Shown: piece by piece, positions 39,737 to 49,850 of the stretch
How the letters are laid out: every line of letters starts with the position of its first letter
Numbering within the stretch: position 1 is the first letter of the stretch
NCBI RefSeq assembly: GCF_000775615.1
Contig: NZ_AVPG01000020.1
Coordinates: 1-59,291 of the forward strand
From: Pontibacillus litoralis JSM 072002
Lineage (GTDB): Bacteria > Bacillota > Bacilli > Bacillales > BH030062
Direction of reading: 5' to 3'
Length of the DNA stretch: 59,291 bases
Position numbers and translations under genes: made by a program
Notes under the pieces: model-generated
Database searches by the model: none
What the model was told of the DNA's origin: nothing
Seen by the model: only the letters and a program-made list of their open reading frames with translations

Positions 39737-39770
39737 CCCTTGACCTTACTAGAAAGGTTGAGGGTTTTTT
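39737..39770 (+). terminator. Terminator after jag
   Basis: CCCTTGACCTT (39737-39747) pairs perfectly with AAGGTTGAGGG (39754-39764), followed by six T residues. It closes the rnpA-spoIIIJ-jag operon. Confidence 0.93.
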
Positions 39771-39812
39771 ACTTTGGAACAAAGCTAATGGCACAATAAC
39801 CATATAGAAACG

Positions 39813-39841
39813 TTCCACTTGTGGATAAGACGTGATAAAAT
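39813..39841 (+). promoter_or_regulatory. Candidate mnmE promoter with a DnaA box in its spacer
   Basis: -35 TTCCAC (39813-39818) and extended -10 TGA-TAAAAT (39836-39841) are 17 bp apart. A perfect DnaA box TGTGGATAA (39820-39828) sits between the two hexamers. The -35 box is weak, so this remains a candidate. Confidence 0.55.
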
Positions 39842-39896
39842 AACAAATAGATAAAAAGCGGTAAAACTTATGCACATGTGGATAAGTTTTATCACG
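39820..39896. promoter_or_regulatory. Non-origin DnaA-box cluster between jag and mnmE
   Basis: Boxes: TGTGGATAA at 39820-39828, then TTATGCACA (39868-39876) directly abutting TGTGGATAA (39877-39885) head to head, inside a near-perfect 26-bp palindrome (39864-39889). A perfect inverted repeat CGTGATAAAA/TTTTATCACG (39831-39840, 39887-39896) surrounds the pair. I recall a DnaA-binding cluster at the same jag-trmE position in B. subtilis, so it is likely conserved. Confidence 0.8.
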
Positions 39897-40032
39897 GATT
39901 ATTACGTCTATACTAAAGATAAAAAACTTTTCAAATAAAATCGATTTGTGCTAATCTAATAAATTGGTGATTGATAATTGAAATAGACCGATTATGGATA
40001 AATATATAAAGATGAAAGTTAGGGGGAAAGAC

Positions 40033-41409
40033 ATGGAGACGGATACAATTAGTGCTATTTCGACACCACTTGGAGAAGGAGCTATTGCGATTGTACGCTT
40101 AAGTGGTCCGGAAGCAGTTGAGAAAACGAATCGCATTTTTCAAGGTAAGCATTTAGAAGAAGTAGCCTCTCATACGATTCATTACGGTAAATTAGTTGAT
40201 CCTGAAACGAATGAATTAGTTGAAGAAGTTATGGTGTCCGTAATGCGAGCACCAAAAACATTTACACGTGAAGATGTTGTGGAAATCAATTGTCATGGTG
40301 GGCTTGTGTCGGTAAATCGAGTGTTAGAGCTTGTGTTAGCCCAAAATGTTCGATTAGCTGAGCCAGGAGAATTTACGAAGCGTGCTTTTTTGAATGGAAG
40401 AATTGATTTGTCTCAAGCGGAAGCGGTAATGGATTTAATTCGTGCCAAGACGGATCGCGCGATGAGTATTGCGTTGAAACAAATGGATGGACGTTTATCG
40501 AAGCTGATTCACAATTTGCGCCAGCAGTTATTAGAAACATTAGCGCAAGTGGAAGTGAACATTGACTATCCTGAATACGATGATGTGGAAGAAATGACGA
40601 ATGAACTAATGATTCATAATACGAAAACGGTGCATCAAGAAATCGAGCGTATTTTACAAACAGCAAAACAAGGGAAAATATTAAGAGAAGGTTTAGCGAC
40701 TGCGATTGTAGGAAGACCAAACGTTGGTAAATCTTCTTTAATGAATGCCCTCGTGCAAGAAAATAAAGCCATCGTAACCGAAATTCCAGGAACGACAAGA
40801 GATGTGATAGAGGAATATGTGAATGTCCGTGGTGTACCGTTACGTCTTATTGATACAGCAGGAATTCGCGAAACAGAGGATTTAGTAGAACAAATTGGTG
40901 TCGAGCGTTCCCGTCAGGTATTACAAGAAGCGGATGTAATATTGTTAATGTTGAATTATGGAGATGAATTAACGGAAGAGGATGAGAAGTTATTCGCAGC
41001 CGTGCAAGGAATGGACGTTATTGTCATCGTGAATAAAACAGATCTCCCCCCTCGATTAAATATGGATAGACTTCGTCAAATAGCTGGTGAACACCCGATT
41101 GTCCAAACGGCAATTACGCAAGAGCAAGGAATTAATCAGTTAGAGACAGCTATTTCAGATATATTCTTTGAAGGAGATATCGATGCTGGTGATATGACGT
41201 ATGTATCAAATGTACGCCATGTGCAATTACTAAAGCAAGCTAAACAGGCTTTAGAGGATGCTACAAATGGGATGGAAGCTGGTATGCCTATCGATATTGT
41301 GCAAATTGATGTAACGAGAACGTGGGAGTTATTAGGAGAAATTATTGGAGATACAGTTAGTGATAGTTTGCTCGATCAACTATTCTCTCAATTCTGCTTA
41401 GGGAAATAA
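40033..41409 (+). CDS. mnmE: tRNA modification GTPase MnmE
   Basis: With MnmG it installs carboxymethylaminomethyl groups on wobble uridine-34 of several tRNAs. The 458-aa protein has an N-terminal tetrahydrofolate-binding domain (about 1-120), helical domain, and inserted G domain with [13 protein letters not shown] and NKTD. It ends with the typical C-terminal FCLGK, whose Cys is conserved. The start at 39994 lacks a Shine-Dalgarno sequence, whereas AGGGGGAA precedes the ATG at 40033, giving B. subtilis length (459). Confidence 0.97.
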   Translation: METDTISAISTPLGEGAIAIVRLSGPEAVEKTNRIFQGKHLEEVASHTIHYGKLVDPETNELVEEVMVSVMRAPKTFTREDVVEINCHGGLVSVNRVLELVLAQNVRLAEPGEFTKRAFLNGRIDLSQAEAVMDLIRAKTDRAMSIALKQMDGRLSKLIHNLRQQLLETLAQVEVNIDYPEYDDVEEMTNELMIHNTKTVHQEIERILQTAKQGKILREGLATAIVGRPNVGKSSLMNALVQENKAIVTEIPGTTRDVIEEYVNVRGVPLRLIDTAGIRETEDLVEQIGVERSRQVLQEADVILLMLNYGDELTEEDEKLFAAVQGMDVIVIVNKTDLPPRLNMDRLRQIAGEHPIVQTAITQEQGINQLETAISDIFFEGDIDAGDMTYVSNVRHVQLLKQAKQALEDATNGMEAGMPIDIVQIDVTRTWELLGEIIGDTVSDSLLDQLFSQFCLGK

Positions 41410-41431
41410 ATGAATAAAAGGAGAGAGTGTT

Positions 41432-43330
41432 ATGTCAACATTTGACGCTGGACATTATGACGTAATTGTAATAGGTGCTGGTCATGCGGGTGTGGAAGCA
41501 GGATTAGCGTCAGCCCGTCGTGGAGCGAAGACGTTAATGCTTACATTGAACCTTGATATGATTGCCTTCATGCCGTGTAACCCATCTATTGGAGGACCAG
41601 CTAAAGGGATTGTCGTCCGTGAAATTGATGCACTTGGTGGTGAAATGGCCAAAACCATTGATAAAACGTATATTCAAATGCGCTTGTTAAACACACGCAA
41701 AGGACCGGCTGTACGTGCTTTACGTGCACAAGCGGATAAGCATTTATACGTTCAAGAAATGAAACGAGTATTAGAAAGTGAACCGAACCTTTATCTTCGT
41801 CAAGGAATGGTTAAACAACTCATGGTTGAGGATAATGAGGTAAAAGGAGTTATTACCGAAACAAAAGCAGCGTATTATGCAGATAATGTCATTGTCACAA
41901 CAGGTACGTTTATGCGTGGGAAAGTGCTCATCGGCGATATTGCGTATGAAAGTGGCCCGAACAACCAACGATCATCTACAGAATTATCGGTGCATTTAGA
42001 GGAACTTGGTTTGAAAATGGTGCGTTTCAAAACAGGAACCCCGATGCGTGTGAATAGTAACACTATAGATTATTCTAAAACAGAAATTCAACCAGGTGAT
42101 GATGTGCCGCGCGCTTTTTCTTATGAAACAACAGAATACATCACAGATCAACTCCCTTGTTGGCTAACGTATACAAACGAATTTACGCACCAAATTATTG
42201 ATGATAATTTAAGTACTTCTGCTATGTATTCTGGCATGGTGAAAGGAACAGGTCCTCGTTATTGCCCATCTGTTGAGGATAAAATTGTGCGTTTCCATGA
42301 TAAGCCTCGCCACCAGGTTTTCTTAGAGCCTGAAGGACGTCACACAGAAGAAGTGTATGTACAAGGCTTATCGACCTCTCTTCCTGAATACGTGCAAAAG
42401 AAAATGATTGAAACTGTACCAGGGTTAGAGAAAGCAGAAATTATGCGCGCAGGTTATGCAATCGAATATGATTCCGTCGTGCCAACGCAATTGTGGCCAA
42501 CGTTAGAAACAAAGGCAATAAAAGGTTTATTTACTGCAGGACAAATAAACGGAACGTCTGGTTATGAAGAAGCTGCTGCACAGGGATTAATGGCAGGTAT
42601 TAATGCCTCTTCAAAAGTGCTAGGAACAGATGCTGTTATTTTAGATCGCTCGCAAGCTTATATTGGTGTATTAATTGATGATCTTGTAACGAAAGGCACA
42701 GATGAACCGTATCGTTTGCTAACATCTCGTGCAGAGTATCGCCTCATTTTACGCCATGATAATGCTGACTTACGCCTAAGTGAGATTGGCCATAACCTCG
42801 GCCTCATTTCAGATGAACGCTTTGCTAAGTTTGAAGAGAAGAAGCATCTAATCGAAGCAGAGAAAAAGCGCCTAGATAAGGTAATGCTAAAGCCAACCGA
42901 AGAAGTGCAAAGGAAAATAGAGGAAGCTGGCGGAACGAGTTTAAAAGAAGCTATACGTGCCTCTGATTTATTGCGCCGTCCGGAAATGCAATATACGGTT
43001 ATAGATGCATTAGCACCATCTGAACAACCACTAGCAGACGATGTAAAAGAACAAGTAGAAATTCAATTGAAATATGCTGGATATATTGAGAAATCGAAGC
43101 ATCAAATTGAACGCATGAAAAAAATGGAGAACAAATTAATCCCAGACAATATAGATTACGATGCGATTAACGGTCTTGCAACAGAAGCTCGTGATCGATT
43201 GAAGGAAGTACGTCCATTATCAGTTGGCCAGGCTTCCCGTGTTTCAGGTGTAAATCCAGCAGATGTATCCATTTTACTCGTATATATTGAACAAGGAAAA
43301 ATTTCTAAGGTTTCCGGAGACGAAGCTTAA
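41432..43330 (+). CDS. mnmG: tRNA uridine-5-carboxymethylaminomethyl modification enzyme MnmG
   Basis: FAD- and NADH-dependent partner of MnmE, 632 aa. The Rossmann motif [10 protein letters not shown] (15-24) binds FAD. The family signatures GPxYCPSxEDKIVRF, [14 protein letters not shown] and the C-terminal helical MnmE-binding domain ([19 protein letters not shown], in part) are visible. It follows mnmE by 22 bp and precedes rsmG by 18 bp, so the three form one operon. Confidence 0.98.
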   Translation: MSTFDAGHYDVIVIGAGHAGVEAGLASARRGAKTLMLTLNLDMIAFMPCNPSIGGPAKGIVVREIDALGGEMAKTIDKTYIQMRLLNTRKGPAVRALRAQADKHLYVQEMKRVLESEPNLYLRQGMVKQLMVEDNEVKGVITETKAAYYADNVIVTTGTFMRGKVLIGDIAYESGPNNQRSSTELSVHLEELGLKMVRFKTGTPMRVNSNTIDYSKTEIQPGDDVPRAFSYETTEYITDQLPCWLTYTNEFTHQIIDDNLSTSAMYSGMVKGTGPRYCPSVEDKIVRFHDKPRHQVFLEPEGRHTEEVYVQGLSTSLPEYVQKKMIETVPGLEKAEIMRAGYAIEYDSVVPTQLWPTLETKAIKGLFTAGQINGTSGYEEAAAQGLMAGINASSKVLGTDAVILDRSQAYIGVLIDDLVTKGTDEPYRLLTSRAEYRLILRHDNADLRLSEIGHNLGLISDERFAKFEEKKHLIEAEKKRLDKVMLKPTEEVQRKIEEAGGTSLKEAIRASDLLRRPEMQYTVIDALAPSEQPLADDVKEQVEIQLKYAGYIEKSKHQIERMKKMENKLIPDNIDYDAINGLATEARDRLKEVRPLSVGQASRVSGVNPADVSILLVYIEQGKISKVSGDEA

Positions 43331-43348
43331 GTGGAAAGGAATGTAGGA

Positions 43349-44068
43349 ATGAATAGTGAAGCCTTCCTCCAAGCGTTAAAGCAACAAGGAATAGAATTAA
43401 ATAATCAGCAAATCGAGCAATTTGAAACGTATTTCCACACGTTAGTAGAGTGGAATGAGAAAATGAATTTAACTGCTATTACGGATCAAGAAGAAGTGTA
43501 TTTGAAACATTTTTACGATTCGATAACAGCTGCGTTTTACATGGATTTCAACGAACCAATACACATATGTGATGTAGGAGCTGGTGCCGGTTTTCCTAGT
43601 ATCCCATTAAAAATTGTGTTCCCACAGCTAAAAGTGACGATTGTCGATTCCTTGAATAAGCGTATTACATTTTTGAACCATTTAGCGAATCAGTTGCAAC
43701 TAACAGATGTCGCTTTTTATCATGATCGTGCAGAGAACTTCGGTAAAAATGCGAAGTTTAGAGAACAATATGACTTAGTAATGGCACGTGCTGTTGCTCG
43801 AATGTCTGTGTTATCTGAGCTTTGCTTACCATTGGCCAAAGTTGGTGGAGCGTTCTTAGTAATGAAAGGCTCTCAATTTAAAACAGAATTGGACGAAGCG
43901 AAATTCGCTATTCAGTTATTAGGGGGAGAAGTGAAGGAGTTTCATACTTTCTTCCTACCTCAAGAAGAGAGCGAGCGTAACATAGCAATCGTAGATAAAC
44001 GCCGGAAGACACCGAAGAACTACCCACGTAAAGCTGGTTTACCTAATAAAAGCCCGATTGCTGAGTAA
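43349..44068 (+). CDS. rsmG: 16S rRNA (guanine-527-N7)-methyltransferase RsmG
   Basis: SAM-dependent methyltransferase of 239 aa. It has the SAM-binding loop [13 protein letters not shown] (about 73-85) and the [13 protein letters not shown] catalytic region, and ends [17 protein letters not shown] at 43331 would add six residues, but the ATG at 43349 has better Shine-Dalgarno context and reproduces the B. subtilis length exactly (239). Loss of this enzyme gives low-level streptomycin resistance in other bacteria. Confidence 0.96.
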   Translation: MNSEAFLQALKQQGIELNNQQIEQFETYFHTLVEWNEKMNLTAITDQEEVYLKHFYDSITAAFYMDFNEPIHICDVGAGAGFPSIPLKIVFPQLKVTIVDSLNKRITFLNHLANQLQLTDVAFYHDRAENFGKNAKFREQYDLVMARAVARMSVLSELCLPLAKVGGAFLVMKGSQFKTELDEAKFAIQLLGGEVKEFHTFFLPQEESERNIAIVDKRRKTPKNYPRKAGLPNKSPIAE

Positions 44069-44263
44069 GAAAAAGTATGCTTGAAAGAGACTTCCTGTTA
44101 CGTGCTGTAGCGGGATGTCTTCCATTTTATAGCGAGTATGAATAGCTATAGAGCAACAAACGTTATTCTAGTAATCTATCGTTTTTATATATTTTTTCTT
44201 AGAATAGGGAAAGTCGACAAAGATTTTTGAAACAGGTCACTGCTATTTAGCCTATAGATATGG

Positions 44264-44330
44264 TAAAATGAGAAAAGATTAGTATAGAGTCGGCATATGC
44301 GCATCAGCATACCGCTGGAGCGTTTTTTTT
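44264..44330 (+). ncRNA. Candidate very short RNA or attenuator upstream of noc
   Basis: An extended -10 box TGG-TAAAAT (44264-44269) predicts a start near 44276. About 25 nt later a hairpin CGC-at-CAGC/GCTG-ga-GCG (44300-44308 with 44314-44322) is followed by eight T residues. The transcript would be about 55 nt. The -35 box is poor. Nothing between here and noc codes for a protein. Confidence 0.5.
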
Positions 44331-44434
44331 GGTACGTTATTTGTTCGTTACTAAGTATGAATTAGTCGGCAAGTAACGCTCAGATATAAGTGTACTATGC
44401 GTTATTCTTCTTTGTATGAGGCGCTACTATATCA

Positions 44435-44450
44435 TGTTTCACGTGGAACA
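44435..44450. promoter_or_regulatory. parS site upstream of noc
   Basis: TGTTTCACGTGGAACA differs from the perfect palindrome by one base. This is a tolerated variant for B. subtilis ParB. It lies 63 bp before noc. Confidence 0.9.
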
Positions 44451-44512
44451 TATCATTGAGGTAACACTTATATGGATTAAAGTGTGTGAAATAGAAAAGG
44501 TGGTGTCAAAGA

Positions 44513-45391
44513 ATGAAACACCCATTCAGTCGCTTATTTGGACTTGGTGAAAAATCTGGAGAAGGGACAGAAGAACTACCAGAAGAACAACAGGAGTACC
44601 ATTCAGATGAAGTAGTGAAAATTGCTATTAAGGATATCCAACCGAACCGCTACCAACCAAGAACAATATTTAACGAAGAGAAGATAAAAGAATTAGCACA
44701 AACGATACATACACATGGTATGATTCAGCCAATCGTCGTACGCAAAATTGATCAAGGTGAAGGTTATGAATTAATTGCTGGGGAAAGAAGATGGCGAGCG
44801 GTACAAGTTTTGGAGTGGGAAGAAGTTCCTGCAATCATTCGTGACATGGATGATACGCAAACAGCATCGGTTGCTTTAATTGAGAATTTACAAAGGGAAG
44901 AACTTTCTGTGATTGAAGAAGCTGCTGCTTATGCGAAATTACTTGAACTTCATGGATTAACACAGGAAGCCTTAGCTCAGCGTCTAGGAAAAAGCCAATC
45001 GACGATCGCGAATAAATTGCGTTTGTTAAAGCTGCCGGAATCCGTTCATCATGCTATTATAGACAAGAAGATAACAGAACGACACGCGAGGGCATTAATT
45101 GCATTAAAGGAACAAGCGATGCAAGAGAAGATGCTAGAGGAAATTATTGAGCATCACTTAAATGTAAAACAGACAGAAGAACGCATCGAGAAACGGTTAG
45201 GCAATAACGATGCACCAAAGAAGAAAAAGAAACCGAAGTTAAAAGGGATAAACAAAGACATGCGCATTGCGATGAATACGATTCGTCAGTCTCTAACAAT
45301 GGTTTCCGATACTGGTATTGATGTGGAAACAGATGAAGAAGAACATGATGACTATTATCAAATAACGATTAAATTACCGAAAAATAAATAA
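44513..45391 (+). CDS. noc: Nucleoid occlusion protein Noc
   Basis: ParB-like CTPase of 292 aa that binds its own DNA sites and stops FtsZ assembly over the chromosome. It has an N-terminal amphipathic membrane-targeting helix ([14 protein letters not shown]), the CTP-binding motifs GERRWRA (about 86-92) and ENLQREE, and a helix-turn-helix ([20 protein letters not shown], about 153-172). It is distinguished from ParB by that helix and by its place before parA. I saw no classical Noc-binding sites in this window. Confidence 0.95.
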   Translation: MKHPFSRLFGLGEKSGEGTEELPEEQQEYHSDEVVKIAIKDIQPNRYQPRTIFNEEKIKELAQTIHTHGMIQPIVVRKIDQGEGYELIAGERRWRAVQVLEWEEVPAIIRDMDDTQTASVALIENLQREELSVIEEAAAYAKLLELHGLTQEALAQRLGKSQSTIANKLRLLKLPESVHHAIIDKKITERHARALIALKEQAMQEKMLEEIIEHHLNVKQTEERIEKRLGNNDAPKKKKKPKLKGINKDMRIAMNTIRQSLTMVSDTGIDVETDEEEHDDYYQITIKLPKNK

Positions 45392-45400
45392 CGCTGCAAC

Positions 45401-45431
45401 ACCCATCTTCTAGTGAAGGTGGGTATTTTTT
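45401..45431 (+). terminator. noc terminator
   Basis: ACCCATCTTC (45401-45410) pairs perfectly with GAAGGTGGGT (45415-45424), followed by ATTTTTTG. Confidence 0.9.
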
Positions 45432-45520
45432 GTAAGATGGAGGAATTATTGCTTTTCTGTCCTAAAAAAGATGATAGAATAGTAGTTAAAAGATTGGACA
45501 GATAAGAGGTAGGTGGCTTC

Positions 45521-46294
45521 ATGGGTAAAGTAATTGCAGTTGCTAATCAAAAAGGTGGCGTAGGCAAAACGACGACATCGGTTAACTTAAGTGCTTGCCT
45601 AGCTTATTTTAACCATAAAGTGTTATTGGTTGATGTGGATCCTCAAGGTAATGCAACGAGTGGGGTAGGGATTAATAAAGCGGACATTGAACATTGCGTA
45701 TATAATGTACTTGTAGAGGATGTAGAAGCAAAGCAAGTGACGGTATCTACGAATGTAGAGAATTTGAAAGCGATACCGGCTACCATTCAGCTTGCAGGAG
45801 CAGAGATTGAATTGGTACCAACGATTTCAAGAGAGGTTCGTTTAAAGAAAGCGATTGATGAAGTGAAGGATGATTATGACTTCGTCGTTATTGATTGCCC
45901 TCCTTCGTTAGGGCTATTAACAATTAACGCCTTAACTGCTTCAGATGCTGTATTAATTCCGGTACAATGTGAGTATTATGCGTTAGAAGGATTAAGTCAG
46001 TTATTAAATACCGTACGATTAGTTCAGAAGCATCTTAACACTGAATTAAAGATTGAAGGTGTTTTACTTACCATGTTGGATGCACGTACGAATTTAGGAT
46101 TGCAAGTAATTGAAGAAGTGAAGAAGTATTTTCAAGATAAGGTGTACCAATCTATTATTCCCCGTAATGTGCGCTTAGGAGAAGCTCCAAGTCACGGCGA
46201 ACCGATTATTTTATATGACCCGAAATCAAGAGGTGCGGAAGTGTATTTAGATTTAGCAAAGGAAGTGATGGTTAATGGCAAGAGGGTTGGGTAA
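45521..46294 (+). CDS. parA: Chromosome partitioning ATPase ParA (Soj)
   Basis: Deviant Walker ATPase of 257 aa that works with ParB in origin segregation and regulates DnaA in B. subtilis. The P-loop KGGVGKTTT (11-19), DVDPQGNAT and DCPPSLG motifs are present. The length is near B. subtilis Soj (253). Its 3' end overlaps parB by 20 bp. Confidence 0.97.
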   Translation: MGKVIAVANQKGGVGKTTTSVNLSACLAYFNHKVLLVDVDPQGNATSGVGINKADIEHCVYNVLVEDVEAKQVTVSTNVENLKAIPATIQLAGAEIELVPTISREVRLKKAIDEVKDDYDFVVIDCPPSLGLLTINALTASDAVLIPVQCEYYALEGLSQLLNTVRLVQKHLNTELKIEGVLLTMLDARTNLGLQVIEEVKKYFQDKVYQSIIPRNVRLGEAPSHGEPIILYDPKSRGAEVYLDLAKEVMVNGKRVG

Positions 46295-47114
46295 AGGTAT
46301 TGGTGCTATCTTCACGGAATTAAAGGCAGATCAAGAAGAATTGGTACAACAAGTTGCGATTAAGCAATGTCGTCCTAATCCTTATCAACCTCGTAAAACC
46401 TTCCATGACGAAGCTATCCAAGAGTTAAAGGAATCTATTATACGACATGGCATTCTTCAACCGTTAATTGTGAGAAAGAGTATTAAAGGGTATGAAATTG
46501 TCGTAGGGGAACGAAGATATAGAGCTGCACAAGAAGCTGGTTTAGAAGACATTCCGGTCGTTGTTCGTGATCTAGACGAGACGAATATGATGGAATTAGC
46601 TCTCCTTGAGAATTTGCAACGAGAGGATTTAACTGCAATCGAAGAAGCAACAGCGTATAAGAATTTAATAGAAGAGTTACACATAACCCAAGAGGAATTA
46701 GCCCAAAGACTAGGAAAAAGCAGGTCGCATATCGCTAATTTAGTTCGCTTGTTGTCTTTACCTGAACCTGTTATACAGCTCATTAATAATGGTGAGTTAT
46801 CAATGGGGCATGGTCGAGCGTTGCTAGGGTTAGCAAATAAAGACCACTTAATTCCATTAATTGAAAAGATTCGAACAGAAGGCTTAAACGTACGTCAAGT
46901 AGAGAAGCTTATTGTAGAAATGAATAATAAGCAACCCGAGCCAAAAAAGAAGAAGCAGACGAAAGATATCTTCATTCAAGAACGAGAATCCGTGTTGCAA
47001 GAGCGTTTAGGAACAGGTGTTAAGATTCATAAAGGGAAACGAAAAGGGAAAATTGAAATCGAATTTTTTACCGATGATGATTTAGAGCGGATACTCCAAT
47101 TGTTTGAAGAATAA
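46275..47114 (+). CDS. parB: Chromosome partitioning protein ParB (Spo0J)
   Basis: CTP-dependent DNA clamp of 279 aa that loads at parS and recruits SMC. The start MARGLGKGIGAIF matches Spo0J. CTP motifs GERRYRAAQEAG and ENLQRED, a helix-turn-helix ([20 protein letters not shown]) and a C-terminal dimer domain follow. It overlaps parA by 20 bp and is thus translationally coupled. Three matching parS sites lie in the window. Confidence 0.97.
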   Translation: MARGLGKGIGAIFTELKADQEELVQQVAIKQCRPNPYQPRKTFHDEAIQELKESIIRHGILQPLIVRKSIKGYEIVVGERRYRAAQEAGLEDIPVVVRDLDETNMMELALLENLQREDLTAIEEATAYKNLIEELHITQEELAQRLGKSRSHIANLVRLLSLPEPVIQLINNGELSMGHGRALLGLANKDHLIPLIEKIRTEGLNVRQVEKLIVEMNNKQPEPKKKKQTKDIFIQERESVLQERLGTGVKIHKGKRKGKIEIEFFTDDDLERILQLFEE

Positions 47115-47119
47115 CAAGC

Positions 47120-47158
47120 GCCCAGTAATGTGATTAGCTGTCACATACTGGGCCTTAT
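47120..47158. terminator. Bidirectional terminator between parB and yyaC
   Basis: GCCCAGTAATGTGA (47120-47133) pairs with TCACATACTGGGC (47141-47153) with one bulge, with CTTATTT on one side. It separates convergent genes. Confidence 0.78.
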
Positions 47159-47773
47159 TTAGTAGGATGGATTCGACCATTCTGGAAGGAACGAGTTTTT
47201 GTTTGAGTAAGAATAAGGGAATTGTTGGTCGAAGCGGACGAGTAGCGCGACAATTTGTTTAGCCATTTGCATCACTAAATGAAGCCGCGTGTTCTGTAAG
47301 ACGAAATATTCCATGAATCCACTTACATTCACAACCCCTGTTATATGAAGGTGTCCTACATCGGGGAGTTGTTTTTTAACTGCTAATCCAGGCTTAACAG
47401 GTCCTTGACCGACAATAATCGTTCCAATAGATGTTACTTTACCAAGGCATGCATCTATCCCAATCACGCATGCATGTGGATGAGCTCGCTGAATCGCTTC
47501 CAGTTTTTCTACTAGATTTACCGCATGAACAGGATTGTCTAACGTGCCATAGACAGTCAAGTTTTGCAAAGGGTGTTCCTGTAATAAAGTGCCAATGAGT
47601 GGCCCTAATGCATCTCCTGTCGAGCGGTCTGTTCCAATACATACGATGACAATAGTTTGCTTCGGTGGCACCCATTCCATTAACGTATTACACAGTTGGG
47701 TTATCAATTGATCATCTTGGTAATGAAAGCGATGCTCCGTGCTTTTTGAAAAAAGTCTCTGCTTTAGATTCAT
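47159..47773 (-). CDS. yyaC: Spore protease-like YyaC (DUF1256)
   Basis: Protein of 204 aa with a fold related to the germination protease GPR. The core CIGTDRSTGDALGPLIGTLL (about 45-64) and the GIDACLGK segment (about 100-107) are family hallmarks. It is sporulation-linked in B. subtilis, with role unproven. It is convergent with parB, as in B. subtilis. Confidence 0.92.
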   Translation of the reverse strand: MNLKQRLFSKSTEHRFHYQDDQLITQLCNTLMEWVPPKQTIVIVCIGTDRSTGDALGPLIGTLLQEHPLQNLTVYGTLDNPVHAVNLVEKLEAIQRAHPHACVIGIDACLGKVTSIGTIIVGQGPVKPGLAVKKQLPDVGHLHITGVVNVSGFMEYFVLQNTRLHLVMQMAKQIVALLVRFDQQFPYSYSNKNSFLPEWSNPSY

Positions 47774-47864
47774 AGCTTTTCCCCCGTATTCATATTGTTA
47801 TTAGTATATAGCGCTTTTTCTTCATCTATACATCGAATGAAGGAGAAGGTAGGAGGAAAGCAAT

Positions 47865-48878
47865 ATGATACGAGCCGGGCTAAAATGGATGTTCTTAATT
47901 ATTGGTACGATGATTGGCGCAGGGTATGCTTCTGGGCGGGAACTTTGGCAATTTTTTGGCTATGAAAGTGGACTTGCTATTTTGTTGTTTGCTATTTTAT
48001 TTACCATTTGCTGTTACGTTATTATGGATATAAGTTATCAAAAGAAATCGACACACTACCTACCTGTACTACGAACCATTGTCGGTGATAAGTTGACACT
48101 AGGGTATGATGTGATGATTATTCTTTATTTATTTTCGACAACGGTTATTATGCTAGCTGGTAGTGGTGCGACGTGGCAAGCGTTTCATCTTCCTTATTGG
48201 TTAGGCATTACAGCTATTGTTATCCCACTCATCCTCGTATTTATATGGGGGGTGCAAGGGCTTCTTTCCATGAATGCTGTGATTTTACCTTTATTAATAG
48301 GGGGGCTTTTGTACGTCTTAATTTTATTTTCGGTTCAGCAAGAGTTATCATGGTTGTCTTCCCTAGCGGAGCAGCGAAATTGGGCGGCTGCGTTTCCTTT
48401 TACAGCACTTAACATACTACCACTCATCGCGGTGCTAGGTGCTATTGGGGATAAGGTAGTTAAGAAAGGGGAAGTATGGATTGCTAGTGTAGGTAGTGGT
48501 CTTGTACTCGGTGCTATTTCTTATATATATAACAATAGTCTTATTCAAATTGCCGACGATATTTTATTGTATGAGATACCCTTGTTTGCTATCCTTAAAC
48601 ATTATCCGATAGAGATGTTTTTATTTATTTCTATTTTGTTATGGGTTGCTATTTTTACTACAGCGGCATCAGGTGTATTAGGGTTAGTGACGCGTATCCA
48701 ATCCCGCTTTCAAGGACCGTTATGGTTACTCGCATTCGTCATTATCATGGTGATGGTCCCCTTAACGAGTATTGGTTTTTCGACATTAATTACATATTTG
48801 TACCCTATATACGGCTTACTGAACTTATATGTTCTCTCTAGTTTATTGCTTTACCCGTTTACAAATCGATACAAATAA
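47865..48878 (+). CDS. YkvI-family membrane protein (putative transporter)
   Basis: Polytopic membrane protein of 337 aa with about ten hydrophobic segments. The early GTMIGAGYASGRELWQFFG (13-31) is the characteristic start of YkvI proteins, which relate distantly to amino-acid/cation symporters. The substrate is unknown. The start ATG has GTAGGAGGAAA upstream. It is divergent from yyaC and precedes the mechanosensitive channel gene by 63 bp. The pairing suggests a role in solute or osmotic balance, but this is only inference. Confidence 0.85.
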   Translation: MIRAGLKWMFLIIGTMIGAGYASGRELWQFFGYESGLAILLFAILFTICCYVIMDISYQKKSTHYLPVLRTIVGDKLTLGYDVMIILYLFSTTVIMLAGSGATWQAFHLPYWLGITAIVIPLILVFIWGVQGLLSMNAVILPLLIGGLLYVLILFSVQQELSWLSSLAEQRNWAAAFPFTALNILPLIAVLGAIGDKVVKKGEVWIASVGSGLVLGAISYIYNNSLIQIADDILLYEIPLFAILKHYPIEMFLFISILLWVAIFTTAASGVLGLVTRIQSRFQGPLWLLAFVIIMVMVPLTSIGFSTLITYLYPIYGLLNLYVLSSLLLYPFTNRYK

Positions 48879-48941
48879 AATTGAAAAGCTGTTAAAATAA
48901 TAGCCATAAGCAAGAGTTACAAAAGAAAGGTGACGGATAAG

Positions 48942-49850
48942 GTGTCAACGCAAGTGAAGGAAGTGAAGACGGATTGGGAAGCCTTTTATAATATGTTAAC
49001 AGGTCCTGATTTATGGGTGGATATAGCTTTAAAGATAGGAACCATTTTATTTATCCTATTTATGGCAATGCTCGTAATACGCATTGGCAAGAAAATTATT
49101 CAAAATTTATTTAAGAAGCGAAGAAGAGGACCATTTCAAATTACAGAGCGTAGAGAGAATACGCTTATTAAATTGCTGGAAAATACATTAACGTACACGA
49201 TTTATTTTGCTGCTATCGTTATGATTCTGCAAAATCTTGGTTTCGAAGTAGGCGCTATGCTTGCAGGGGCTGGAATAGCTGGATTAGCGATTGGTTTTGG
49301 AGCGCAAAGTCTTGTACAAGATATTATAAGTGGATTCTTTATTATTTTTGAAGATCAATTCTCCGTAGGGGATTACATACAAACGAACACATCAGAAGGG
49401 TTTGTAGAGGAAATTGGTTTTCGAACAACGAAAATTAAGCACTGGACTGGAAAGATTTACATCATCCCTAATGGCAACATTAAAGAAGTGACGAACTACT
49501 CTATTCATAATAGTATTGCCGTTGTGGATGTTAGTATTGCGTATGAAGGAGATATAAATCGTGCAGAAGAAGCGATTGAGGAGCTATTGCAAGAGATGCC
49601 GAATCGCTATGAAGAAATAAGAGCTGTACCAGAGTTGCTAGGTGTGCAACATTTGGGAACGTCCGATATACAATTACGTATTATTGCTGAAACAGAGCCG
49701 ATGATGCACTGGCATATCGCACGTATGATGCGCAAAGATATTAAGAATCATTTAGATGAACGAGGGATTGAGATTCCATTTCCGCGTCTCGTCTTGTATA
49801 GTAGAACAGATGAAGCACAATCCATTGAGGGAGGTGAGGACAATGGCTGA
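48942..49850 (+). CDS. MscS-family mechanosensitive ion channel
   Basis: Small-conductance mechanosensitive channel of 302 aa. One hydrophobic helix (about 30-50), a second (about 85-105), and the glycine/alanine-rich pore helix (AGAGIAGLAIGFGAQSLVQD, about 112-131) precede the soluble MscS beta domain (EDQFSVGDYI) and C-terminal vestibule. A GTG at 48930 overlaps AAAGG, so the GTG at 48942, nine bases after that Shine-Dalgarno sequence, is preferred. The gene overlaps yyzM by eight bases. It releases solutes on hypo-osmotic shock. Confidence 0.9.
   Translation: MSTQVKEVKTDWEAFYNMLTGPDLWVDIALKIGTILFILFMAMLVIRIGKKIIQNLFKKRRRGPFQITERRENTLIKLLENTLTYTIYFAAIVMILQNLGFEVGAMLAGAGIAGLAIGFGAQSLVQDIISGFFIIFEDQFSVGDYIQTNTSEGFVEEIGFRTTKIKHWTGKIYIIPNGNIKEVTNYSIHNSIAVVDVSIAYEGDINRAEEAIEELLQEMPNRYEEIRAVPELLGVQHLGTSDIQLRIIAETEPMMHWHIARMMRKDIKNHLDERGIEIPFPRLVLYSRTDEAQSIEGGEDNG

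Larger units (their letters stand above)
44069..44512. other. Intergenic region rsmG-noc
   Basis: These 444 bp hold an imperfect terminator-like hairpin just after rsmG (about 44086-44135), the short promoter/terminator unit at 44264-44330, a 7-bp hairpin CGTTACT/AGTAACG (about 44346-44378), a 10-bp inverted repeat ATATAAGTGT (44384-44393) with ACACTTATAT (44464-44473), and a parS site within that repeat. No gene is supported. Confidence 0.6.

Noticed and set aside
44069-47114. Noc-binding sites near noc/parAB
   Set aside because: No sequence close to the ATTTCCCGGGAAAT consensus was found by eye.
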